Shown: piece by piece, positions 54,101 to 64,000 of the stretch | Layout: every line of letters starts with the position of its first letter | Numbering within the stretch: position 1 is the first letter of the stretch | NCBI GenBank assembly: GCA_019914945.1 | Contig: CM034102.1 | Span: 16,853,501 to 16,917,500 of the forward strand | Origin: Typha latifolia | Lineage: Eukaryota > Streptophyta > Magnoliopsida > Poales > Typhaceae | Length of the DNA: 64,000 bases | Direction of reading: 5' to 3' | Made by a program: the position numbers and the translations under genes | Notes under the pieces: model-generated | The model's database searches: none | Told to the model about the DNA's origin: nothing | Seen by the model: the letters and a program-made list of their open reading frames with translations, nothing else

Positions 54101-55313
54101 AGCTAACATTTTTACAATAGCTATCAAATTGGTCACACCATATCACTTAATATAGTAGTTCAGGATACTGAAAGTCTGAAACAATGAAGCTTGAGACCAA
54201 TTTTTGGAAGAAGTGAGCCTGAACCAATTTAGTAGGAGTTGAGGCATATACTAGAGCTTAACACATCCAAAATCTTAACCTCTAATTTTGGGTCCAATCA
54301 TGTGGGTGAATCCTTTTCACTTCGGCAATTTCAGTCCATGTGAGCTATTCTCATACATAAACCTCAACACTATAACCTTTTAGTGTACTTTGCAATTATA
54401 ATTTTCAGTATATTAAAATATGACTAAGCTAATTTTTTTCTTGGAGGGTAGACAGTAATTACAGATAAAATACCAAAGCAGCATTTACTTCATAAATCGA
54501 GAAAGTGGGAGTATTCCACTCTCACAACTTCAAAGCTGTGTCGTCAAGCTCTTCTAGGTTTCATTTTCCAAAAATTGATCGTAAAACTAAGTTTTGGACA
54601 AGAAGATCTCTTCTTATGTCCTTTTCCGTTTGCAAAAGTGACCTTAAACTTCGCATCCATCCTCCCTAGTTGCTGTTCCATCTTCCTAAATTCATATTGG
54701 CAAAGTGAATATTTAGGCCTGAGACCCATCCTTTTCATTGGTCAAAACTATTTAGCGTGCATTTAACATAACGTTCTATATTAACAATTCCCAATTTCTG
54801 TCTACTATTCAAAAGGATACATACAAACCTTAAACCTCAAAAATCTGTCCTACTTACTTATTATGGCAGAGAACAAGTTCAGATTCCATCGGATTTTCCA
54901 TTTTTTATAAGGACAAGAAAGTTTAAAAAAAATAATAAGAGTGGGACACACCTGCAGGAAAGCCAACATTGTGCATGTAAAGGGAAATCCAACATTGTGC
55001 ATGTAAAGGGAAATAAACAATAGTATGTACTATATACTATGCGTATATGAAACATTCGCCAAGCATCTCCAAAACAGAAACTGATTTATTTTACTTTTTT
55101 TTTTCATTCAGGCAGAAAAATTCTAGTTATTATATAAAGTAATGGCCTTAAATCCTTTGAGATTGAAATCAAATTCTTCGACCAGCACCATAACCATGCC
55201 AATTCTCCATCAAAGATGCTCCTAATCCAACAAGTTCTTATACCGACATCAAGAGCAACTAAAATTAGAAGATTATCCTTCAGTTTACAAGAATAAATTC
55301 GAGAAAATAGAGA
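51104..55313. other. 4.2 kb spacer between PP2C and DTM1-like genes
   Basis: The first 300-400 bases probably hold the PP2C leader and promoter. Further right the region is AT-rich, with short open frames on both strands (52099-52472, 53347-53529, 54544-54738) that show no domain. A perfect 26-bp tandem duplication lies at 54963-55014. No gene supported. Confidence 0.45.
54963..55014. repeat. Perfect 26-bp tandem duplication
   Basis: Two identical adjacent 26-base copies (54963-54988 and 54989-55014), each starting CCAACATTGTGCATG. Non-coding; a recent slippage or repair duplication. Confidence 0.95.
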
Positions 55314-55556
55314 TCACCTCCCAGCTCCAGAAGCCCAATCGGCTCCCGATCTCCTCTCCACCGGCACAGGCGTGAACCACTCGGAGAAATCCCTGTCGAA
55401 GAACTCCCAATCGGGCAATACGATCCCAGCGATCCCCAATAGTCCAAAGAAGTAGGTAACCATCATCTTCTTAAACGACATCGTCCAGATCCCGATCACA
55501 ACCATCACCGCCGCAAGCCCGAGCAAGCTCGACTGCAGCGTCGCATCCCTCCCCAT
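55314..55556 (-). CDS. Small membrane protein, DTM1 / signal peptidase complex SPC12-like
   Basis: One exon of 80 residues starting MGRDATLQSS. Two hydrophobic spans lie at about residues 11-28 and 32-48, joined by the short basic turn SFKKMM, so the protein should be a hairpin in the ER membrane. The second span is followed by LPDWEFFDRDFSEW, which I recognise from plant signal peptidase complex-like proteins. The rice member DTM1 is needed for tapetum and meiocyte development. It is shorter than animal SPC12/SPCS1. A GGGAG/GTGATC context just before the stop codon could be a splice donor, so a further exon cannot be excluded. Confidence 0.82.
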   Translation of the reverse strand: MGRDATLQSSLLGLAAVMVVIGIWTMSFKKMMVTYFFGLLGIAGIVLPDWEFFDRDFSEWFTPVPVERRSGADWASGAGR

Positions 55557-58500
55557 CTCTCCAAAACCCTAGCCCTAACCCTAATTCTTGAACTAGAGAG
55601 TGAGGAAGACGAAGGAGGAGAGACGGAGAGTTGCGAGCGGAAAAACGAAGAGCAGCTTCTCCTCCGAAGCGTCGCAAATCTCACCTGCCCCGCGCTCTTT
55701 CGTACGACCCGGTCACTTCACGAATCTACTAACAGAGCGACACGTAACCCCTGCGTTGGTCCCTATCCACGTGGCGAGGATATTGACGGTTTCTAAATTT
55801 GAATGTATATGAATCTTTGTAAGGGATCCATTCCTAGAGACGGGCATAGGCTACCAGACGGGTTATTGGATATTTATCACCATGAGAAGACCCTAAGTTG
55901 ACCTACAAGTTCTAAAACACGTAACAACAACAATAAAAATCTTCACTCTTAACTATTTACTTTGTGTTATTTAAGCTTCTCTTTCCTCACTATGATTGAT
56001 TCAATGCAGAGTTGATGGGTGTATAATTTATCATTTTGTTGATTTTAGTGTGATTTTTTTTCCAGAATAATATATATTTTTGATCCATTACTTCGAAATT
56101 TAAAGTTTTTAGTCAATTGGTGTCATGAGATTTCTTTTGTTTAGAGGGAGGAGAGTTAAAAAAATAAAAAAACTGTACATATTTTAACCGCGAAACAGGT
56201 TGTTGTCTTTAATTTCCATTTAATTCTCTTGCTGGTGGAGAAGTTGACAGTTGCTTAGGTTGTGTTAGATGAACATTTATTAGCACCGGAGTAATAAAAA
56301 AATTTCCTTAGTTTTTGTGGCCATGGCTTTGCCTTTTAGCTACACATACATCTAAAAAAACCTTGTTCTTGTGGATCCCAATCTGCAGAAAGGAACTCTC
56401 CACTGGATTCAGACAGAGGGAAGCATTCTTGACAAGGATAGCCCATCCTTTGAGACACCCTGTCTCATTGCATTTAGAGATGGTCCATGTAACATTAACA
56501 TTTCAAACTCTGGTCAGCCTTGGCCGTGGAGATATCATTAAGGCTTTTCATCTTTATCTTGTTTCAGTAATATAACATAAAGTCCATTAAATCATAGAGG
56601 TAGAGTGTCAGTGTAATGCTAATAATATCAGTAACCAATCAGTATTCTGGAATGTCAATCATTTCAGTGCAAATGCTATCAGAATTTATTGTACATCACA
56701 TTAGTCCATGTAGACAAAGAATCCAGGATCTGAAATCAGTTGGCGATAAAAACTGCTGCACAAATATGAAGTAGTGGTTTTCCTCCATATGGACTGAGAT
56801 CTTAGTAGTTTGGTAGATGTTCCAATCAGCTTATGTATATTAGTCTTTGATCCTTTAAGGCGAGATACTATGTTACTATAATGTAGTGCTGACAAGTACT
56901 TTGCAGTTTGCAATGTCATTACAAGTTTCAATTGCATAAAAGATCCCATGATATGCTAATATTTATGTTATTCCAATGGGATGCAGCAAGTTGGCAATGA
57001 AGAAAGTTCAACTGATACAAGTTGACAATTAATAATTGATTGTTTGTGGAGAACAGTATTCTAGAAAGAGCAGTCATAAGACCTAACACAGATATTTTCT
57101 TCTAATTCCTTTATTCCATTGCTTCCTAAGTAAATAAGTATCTATCATCACTCCCAATCACAGAAGGATTTGGTAGGAAAATTCAACTGCTTCTTCTATT
57201 GTATCAGAAATAATAACCATACAGAAACGTAAAGCCATACGAATCAGAGTTCAGGGCCAAAGTCTTCAAGTGTTGTGCTTGTTATCATTTAATTTGCGTT
57301 TATAGTTATGGGTTAGACCTACAGAAATATTATGCGACCCTTATTCTGGAAGTCAATTATGAAGTGAAAATTATTTCTTAGCAGGGATAGAGCATAATTA
57401 GCTCCATAATTATCCTGTTGGAATACGCAGAATCATGGTAAAATTCTCAAATAATCGAAGTAAGTTGTATATATTGGTCAGTCTCATTTTGTTCATTCTC
57501 TCTCTCCTTTTCTTTTCTTTCTTTATAGAATTACAGTAGAATGGCTTACAGTTGAGTGTTCTATTAAGTCAAGCAATTTTATACACCCTAAATAGCATAA
57601 GATTTTTCAATGCTAACTAATTCATACAATATTTTATGTTGTAAGCTAAGATTTCTTCACTGCAGATGGAAGACTATTGCTTGCTTGACAGATATGATAA
57701 AAGTAATGCATTCAACATTGTGAAGTCCCTTCTCACTAAAACTTATTTGTTCATCCTTTGTGATAGAATTTGGATGTGAAACAAGGTAACGGGAGTGAGA
57801 AGCATGAATTCTTCTGGCTGTCAAGTGTTTTTGAGTTGCTAAATATTTTTCTCTCTACCCTTCTGGAAAACTATTCTTGTTGCTCTTCTACTCTACTCTT
57901 TTCCTTTATCTATTTTCGAGGCAAATCTACTCCTTGATGAGTTATTACCATCAAGGGGACACAAAATTAGTTGTTTTCAAAATTATTTATCCTTCTCATA
58001 TTTTTTTTTTTTTGCATCACCACTCTAGATATATCACCATTAGGATTCTACACAAAAATGTCTTTATCCTATTGTAACAATCCTGGAGGACAAGTTCTTT
58101 AGTCCCTGATGCAGACAGTTCCAAACTTCGAAATTTCAAGTCATAACTACTAAGCTACCAAGATCAACCAGGCACGCAAACGAGAGAGAGAGATAGAGAG
58201 ACAGAGACAGAGATAGAGACAGATAGAGGAGCTGAATACTAAGAATGTTATTATTATTGAAAGTTTGAAACTGTAATGAACCTATGATCAGTACTAGATC
58301 TTCAAGATAGCACACACTCATGTTGGAAGATCTCTTGGTTTCACATGAGGGTGGGAAAATGATAGTGTGTAGGATAATATCCACTTATTCAAATACTAAC
58401 TATTTCTATTCAATAAATTGACTGCTGATGCTGATAATCCATCTACTTATTCAAATACTAACTCTTTCTATTCAATTGTTAATTTAACTCGTAAACCCTC

Positions 58501-60090
58501 ATGATTACATCATACAAACCTATGGATTAATAATTAGATCTTAGCTAGCATGAATTCTTTTAGCCATATCCCATCATTATGCATCCATTGTGATGCCAAA
58601 ACACATAGAACTAGATATACAACTCTTTTGTATATATATATATATCCAAACTTCGAAATGATAACGAAAATACTTGATGCAAGGTCTTGTTTTCTCTGTT
58701 TAATTTTTCAGTGCCCTTGTTAATGGGCACTAGGATAGCAAATCCTACTTGTAAATTAATTCAGGAAGTGTTCGCAAATGAAGATTTTATCAAGAAATTT
58801 TTTTTGCATAATATGAGGTGAGACAAAGTCTACAAGAAATAATTTGGTTACTTGAATTAGGCATATATATGTGTATCAGAAAAGTGACATCAGATATCTA
58901 AGTATGGCCTTTCACACATCTTGTTGGTGGTCTATCCGACCAGAAAGATTAGCAAGAGAAGATATCTTAGTAACATTAACTGACCTCATTGAGAGGTCAT
59001 CACTATAGTTTTTCTTGTCAAAGAAATTATCTTTATTGCATCTGCTTTAGAAACAGAGGGAAACAGAAGAAAAGAAAAGAAAATAAATGTACTGTTAGAA
59101 AGTGATGATGGTGGTAGAGATGTTTCATCATGTCTGGATCAATTTCATTGCTAGTTCTGCTCAAATATTTGGAAAGAAATATCCTCTCAAAATTATTACA
59201 CTAACATCTGACTGTCATTGAATAAAGGAATTTCTCTGTGGCTTGGACTGGGAACTTAAAGTTGCGTTAGTTATGTCAAAGTTGTATCTCCATTTGGTAA
59301 TAGATATAAAATCTTGACCTTTTTTCTTGTCCACTCATATAAAACCACCATACTTCCAGACTAATAATCTGTCTCTGTAATGCCACGATCATGTATCTAT
59401 TTGTTTTAAGTCCATCCTACTAGTTGTCTCCTTTGTTCCAACTTGCATGCTCTCAAACCAACTCTTCATTCATTCAAAATCGTCAGCTATTACGCAGATC
59501 GATAAGCGACAAACATATTATAATCCATTGTTTACTGTTAGTATTAATTGTTTATCTACTCCTATTCTCTTCTCTAACTTCCATTTCCCAGAGTCAGCGT
59601 CAGCACACTCTAGCTTGGCTAAATTACAACGCCAATAAGATTTTATCTCAATTTTTTTTTTCTGGATCACAACAATAACAAATGCTAAGTAAAAGCTTCA
59701 ACAAGGAAAAAGGTGACAGAATTATGTTTTATAACCATAACATAACAGACTTCGATTTGATTTTGCGCTCAGCACTGTTCAACTCAGAGTAATTTTCTTG
59801 TAATATCTAAGGTTTGGAGTCATTGTTTTTTTGCTTCGTACTTCATTACTAAATATTAGCAGGATATGACACTTTGATAAACAATGAAGAGAAGGTATAC
59901 ATCATGTGTTGACATATGATCCTAATATGAACTTCTATGCGGGTATATCATTATATTTCCTACCTAACAAGTCATTTTCTAATAAATAAGATAGAACCAG
60001 AAGAGAAGATGGTGTATAAAAATTAGCATGTGTCGTAAGACATAGCAGTATCTACTTACAGTTCCACCACTTCCTCAAAGAAAGCCAATA
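55557..60090. other. 4.5 kb spacer between DTM1-like and MYB genes
   Basis: Divergent spacer. A G-box CACGTG at 55768-55773 lies about 210 bp upstream of the DTM1-like start. A GA/GACA-rich tract runs from 58182 to 58228. A 31-bp direct repeat with one mismatch lies at about 58383-58413 and 58444-58475. The 86-codon frame at 56315-56575 has no recognisable domain. Nothing else is supported. Confidence 0.45.
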
Positions 60091-60222
60091 ATGGGCAGAT
60101 CTCCAGGCTGTGATGATTATGGAATCAAGAAGGGTCCATGGACACCTGAAGAGGACCAGAAACTTACTCAATACATCCAGAATAATGGCCATGGCAGCTG
60201 GAGAAGCCTTCCTAAGCTCTCT

Positions 60223-60260
<38 letters not shown>

Positions 60261-61209
60261 GTTTGTTTGTTCATCTCTTACTACATGACTATATGTACAT
60301 CTTAAAAGCTATGCTTTCATCTATCTTAGGCCTCAATAGGTGTGGCAAAAGCTGCAGGCTTAGATGGACAAACTACCTAAAGCCAGGCATCAAGAGAGGG
60401 AGGTTTTCTCCTGAGGAAGAGCAGACCATTCTTGATCTACATTATGTCCTAGGAAACAAGTACTACTTCTCGCACTATATAAAGACCTTTATAACTTATA
60501 GAACATGAGATGCCAATGATCATCTTTCTATGTATTTCTTAGGTGGTCAACAATCGCGACACACCTCCCGGGCCGCACCGACAACGAGATCAAGAACTTC
60601 TGGAACACACATCTGAAGAAGAAGTTGATCAATATGGGCATCGACCCGGTGACCCACCGACCGAGGATCGATCTCCTCGCCACTCTACCGCAACTCATGG
60701 CCCTAGCTAGCCTCAAAGATCTTGTAGAGCAACAACCTTGGGAAAATTTTGCTGGTCGGTTGCAAGCGGAGGCAGCTCGGTTGGCAAAGCTCCAGAGCTT
60801 TGAGTATCTTCTCCAGTCTCCTATGTCAACCATTAGTAGTTCCAGTACCAACAGCCTTAATAGCATCAGTTCTGGCATGGAGTCTATTGGCTTGCTGAAT
60901 TCAACAACGCCAACTTTGTATCCTATTCCTATTCCTCTTCCAAGTCCTTTGTCAGTGGCTGGTGCTCAAATTCACTTATACCAGTTACCAGAGATGCCAT
61001 ACAGCCCTGACATTAAACAAGATTCTAGTTTTATTCAGTTAAGCGAGAATAATTTCAATGGAGCAGAAACGGTATCACCTTCATATTTTTCTCCTCTTGT
61101 CAACACTTTGATGAGCAAAGGAGATATGTGTAGCTTTTCAAGCTATGACAATAATGCAGCACCTTCTTTCTCTCCTGAGCTCTTAGTTGAGGATCCCTCT
61201 TTTATCTGA
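60091..61209 (+). CDS. R2R3-MYB transcription factor, MYB53/92/93-like (subgroup 24)
   Basis: Three exons: 60091-60223, 60330-60459 and 60543-61209; 309 residues. Both intron positions are the classic R2R3 ones. R2 carries Trp17, Trp37 and Trp57; R3 contains [48 protein letters not shown]. After the DNA-binding domain, [24 protein letters not shown] and the repeated-Leu [14 protein letters not shown] fit subgroup 24, whose Arabidopsis members act in root endodermis and promote suberin genes. The Ser/Pro-rich C-terminus ends in an acidic patch ([12 protein letters not shown]) and is likely the activation region. The usual MGRSPCC start is MGRSPGC here. Intron 1 begins GTCTCTCT and is a CT microsatellite for its first 36 bases. 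Confidence 0.93.
60225..60258 (+). repeat. (TC)17 microsatellite at a MYB splice donor
   Basis: Seventeen TC units start at the second base of MYB intron 1, so the donor GT is itself the edge of the repeat. Confidence 0.93.
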
Positions 61210-63226
61210 TACTTCTCCTATTTATCTTGTGTGCAGTACAAGAACTAGGTCTGAAAAGTTTGCAGAGAGTAATTACCCTTCTTCTATAGTGTTTCTTGTC
61301 TTCACCATGCATAGATTCTTGGATGTAGATGTAGTGGATCTATAACCAGTGAATTGCATGTATGTACAGAACCATTCAGTCTTTCATGAATACTTATGCT
61401 GGATTATACTGCCACTTCTCTGTAATATTTTCTACTTTACAGTGGATGATCTTGAGATTCTGAAACTTACCTATGCTAATTCACACAGTTTTCAATTACA
61501 ACTATGTTAAGAAAAACCACCATGCATTAGAATATTAGCAATATTGTTAAAGATGGTTTGATGCTGATAGTTACAATAACAAATAATATAGAGCTAAGCT
61601 AACAAGTGACGACAGAATACAGCACAAAGGTGATTAATATATATAGTACTAACAGTACATTTACGATGCTTAATTTTTTAATCATGCATGCATTCATAAA
61701 CATTGTGTCAGTAGCCATGCAAGTAGTTGTAAGTGTGCCTTTTTTATTCTCATTTATAAATTTGTAAAGATCTTCTACAATGATTAAGGCCATCCAAACT
61801 CTCTCTCCCTCTCAGTTTCTTTTTCTTTTATGTGCTACGACAGGGTTGAGTTTCTTGGTTTTATTACCTTAAATATAAGTGATACAAACTTTGCTGAAGA
61901 TTCTTTCAACCTCAAGAACAAAGAGGTCATCACAAACTAGCATCATGCCATCATGCATATAATCGACTAAGAGGTCACAAAATTTCTCAAGTATTCAAAG
62001 ACCTCTTCAACTTTGTATTAATGAAATCACTTAAAATATAGATCTGAACAATAAAGAACTAGACACCCTTGCATCTTTAGCAGTTAGAGAGTTGACAACA
62101 AGTTGCCTTACAGGAAGGCGACACATGACAATCATCATATTGTATTAAAGCTCCAAAATCGAACCTAGAAAAGGCCTTAATTGTCCAAACCGACAGCCTT
62201 ATTAGATATGTTGACCACAATCTTCACTCAGTCAACATAGGGACAGATACATATTAAAAAGTGGCAAACTAAGGGGCTTAAACAGGTAAATTATTCTCTG
62301 ATTAAATTACAACTTGCCCTATTTTTCTTTGTGAGCAGGTGGACATATCTTTCTCTGCAAGGGACTAACTACTATAAAGCTATAATAGGGCAACCATTAT
62401 GAGAAACAAGAGTACTTGGACACAAGGACAACAGTGGGGCTGCAATTGGTTTCCGAAGAAGTTTGGGAAGTAGCTAATCTAAAGCACCTATAAATGTGAG
62501 CTCCGTACGTTTGGTACGAAATTAGTATAGATCCTTATGTCACTGCAATTGTAAAAGTTTGTACAATGGTCTTCCTCATGATAGCTTGTAAAATAGTTGG
62601 TGGCAGTAAGGAAACAATTGCTATCATATGCAAGTTTAATTATTGGCCATTGGTTAATTTACAAATCAGATGGTCTAATCTAGATGTAGATATATAGATT
62701 TGAATATTTGTGTATTGAAACTACTACAAAGAGCATAATAATGGAACATCTTTTTCAATCACCAATTAACTAATTTCTCAACATGTAATACTAGTTCATA
62801 TCATTATATCAAAAGAAGGGAAAGAGTGAAAAAAAAAATCATTTCCATATACAAGCAGTTATCATTCCCAAGAACTATTGTGTTGAATTAGATTCTGTAA
62901 TAAATATTTTTATCCCCAAAGGGGTACAAGAGATACGTATCTCCATAGTTATAACAACATCCAGATTCCAGGCCTTTGCTCCCAACCTATATCAACCTAT
63001 GCAAATCTAAAACCCCAGAAAAATCCATTAAATAGTCCTCTTTATTGTCAAAATGGTCGAATTCGCGTTCAACCATTCACTGTACACTTGATGATCCTTT
63101 GCTCAAGCTCTATGCTCAGATGCCTGAATATTTCTCTAAATCTTTTATTGGAAGAAAAAAAAAAAGTGAACCAAAGGAGGAAGGGCAGAATTAGTAAGTC
63201 ACTAGACCCCAAAAATATAGAAGCTT
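61210..63226. other. Spacer between convergent MYB and UBP genes
   Basis: It should contain both 3' UTRs. AT-rich, with short open frames at 61599-61793 and 63088-63285 that show no domain. Nothing further seen. Confidence 0.45.
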
Positions 63227-63619
63227 TCAACTCCTTCCACCAATGCTCTCATAGAAGAGGATGTATCCGTGATCCGTGTTACTAGAATATTCCTGTGCAG
63301 ACCCAAAGAATGTTTGAACATTTGACTCATCCACCATTTCCACGTTCTCATCATCAAACTGCAACCAATGGTTGTGACTCTTGATGAGGCTGACATAGTG
63401 ACCATGATTGGGCCCGCTCCCGACATGGACCACGACGGCAAAGAGAGAGTACTCGGAGTCGGAATTGTCCATAGTGTTAGTAAGCTTCAGCTCCAAAGGA
63501 AACACCACCCGATAAGACAGCTTCTTGTACCGGCCAAGCTGCTCGATGTACTTGAAGCGCTTGAGATGAATAACCAGAATGTTTGGTGGCTTCTTAATTT
63601 TCATCCTCTTCTGGGCCTC
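63227..63619 (-). CDS. Ubiquitin-specific protease, UBP3/UBP4 type (C-terminal exon, partial)
   Basis: Last exon of a USP-family deubiquitinase: 130 residues and stop, beginning at a good acceptor (TTTGCAG/GAGGCC) with [12 protein letters not shown]. It contains [20 protein letters not shown], the catalytic His box [17 protein letters not shown], the FDDENVE acidic motif and the terminal [10 protein letters not shown]. These match plant UBP3/UBP4, relatives of human USP12/USP46. The Cys box and zinc-finger-like part lie upstream, beyond the right window edge. No further exon could be placed with confidence between 63620 and 64000, so this is intron or unassigned. UBP3/UBP4 work in pollen development in Arabidopsis. 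Confidence 0.93.
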   Translation of the reverse strand, partial: EAQKRMKIKKPPNILVIHLKRFKYIEQLGRYKKLSYRVVFPLELKLTNTMDNSDSEYSLFAVVVHVGSGPNHGHYVSLIKSHNHWLQFDDENVEMVDESNVQTFFGSAQEYSSNTDHGYILFYESIGGRS

Positions 63620-64000
63620 CTGCAAACTGAACCAAAGAGACCAGATATAATTAAGTTCAACAGCTACCACTTTGATAATAATAGAGAAGAGACGAGCAAA
63701 GTTAACAGACAACAAAACAAATCCATTTATCTTAACTGAATGAAGCATATTATAGATTAAACTAATTTCCCGCCTCCCTAATATGCTTGGTCATTGACCT
63801 ACTCTCAACAAAAAAAAGGCCACATAAGACAACACAATTGCAGATTCATATTTCCATTAAATATCATTTGGTACTAATATTGGTGATCAAAGGAAAAAAG
63901 TTATTATTGCTAGTTAAAACTGCATTCCAATACTTATAATTGGACCAAGACTTGTTCATGGATTCAGGAATGCCAGAGAGAACATTCTAGGATAGTTGAT

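Noticed and set aside
56315..56575. 86-codon plus-strand frame in the MYB upstream spacer
   Set aside because: No recognisable domain or start context; composition fits chance.

Overview
This is eukaryotic, flowering-plant nuclear DNA. Evidence: GT-AG introns throughout, land-plant-specific families (VQ, R2R3-MYB, 14-3-3 with four exons, type I metacaspase with LSD1 finger, class II DAHP synthase with a transit peptide), an intron-bearing tRNA-Tyr, AT-rich spacers, abundant TA/GA microsatellites and MITE-like elements. Several first exons (VQ, 14-3-3, RAB, DAHP synthase) are strikingly GC-rich while downstream exons are not. That 5'-to-3' GC gradient suggests a monocot, probably a non-grass one given the gene order (inference). 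Gene density is moderate: fourteen protein genes, the last cut by the window edge, and one tRNA in 64 kb.

Layout: a small Cys-motif protein (903-1373, +); COX6b (2702-5199, -); a MITE-like element (5388-5920); a Zn alcohol dehydrogenase-like gene (6129-8295, -); a 3 kb AT-rich spacer; a HAIKU1-type VQ protein (11312-12061, +); a 14-3-3 (14396-16630, -) with a second MITE-like element in its 5' flank; a 16-exon F-box/JmjC/APH-like JMJ21 gene (17950-25293, -); a RABA4-type GTPase (26072-28332, -); plastid DAHP synthase (29850-33141, -); tRNA-Tyr(GUA) (35047-35139, +); an LRR protein (35738-38583, -); a 5 kb spacer; a type I metacaspase (43815-46204, +); a PP2C (48729-51103, -); a small DTM1/SPC12-like membrane protein (55314-55556, -); an R2R3-MYB of the MYB53/92/93 type (60091-61209, +); and the C-terminal exon of a UBP3/UBP4-type deubiquitinase (63227-63619, -) running off the right edge.

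These genes are not an operon or pathway cluster. They are housekeeping and regulatory genes with independent jobs: respiration, shikimate entry, trafficking, signalling, cell death, ubiquitin removal and suberin-type transcription control. What joins them is conserved order. Several have Arabidopsis counterparts that, as I recall, sit together in the paralogous At1g22 and At1g78 segments. All exon models were joined by hand from splice signals with reading phase checked across every junction; two junctions need GC donors. I see no antiviral, CRISPR-like or otherwise clearly new system. The most interesting points are the GC-AG introns, a 15-residue coding repeat in COX6b, microsatellites abutting a start codon and a splice donor, the MITEs and a G-box cluster.
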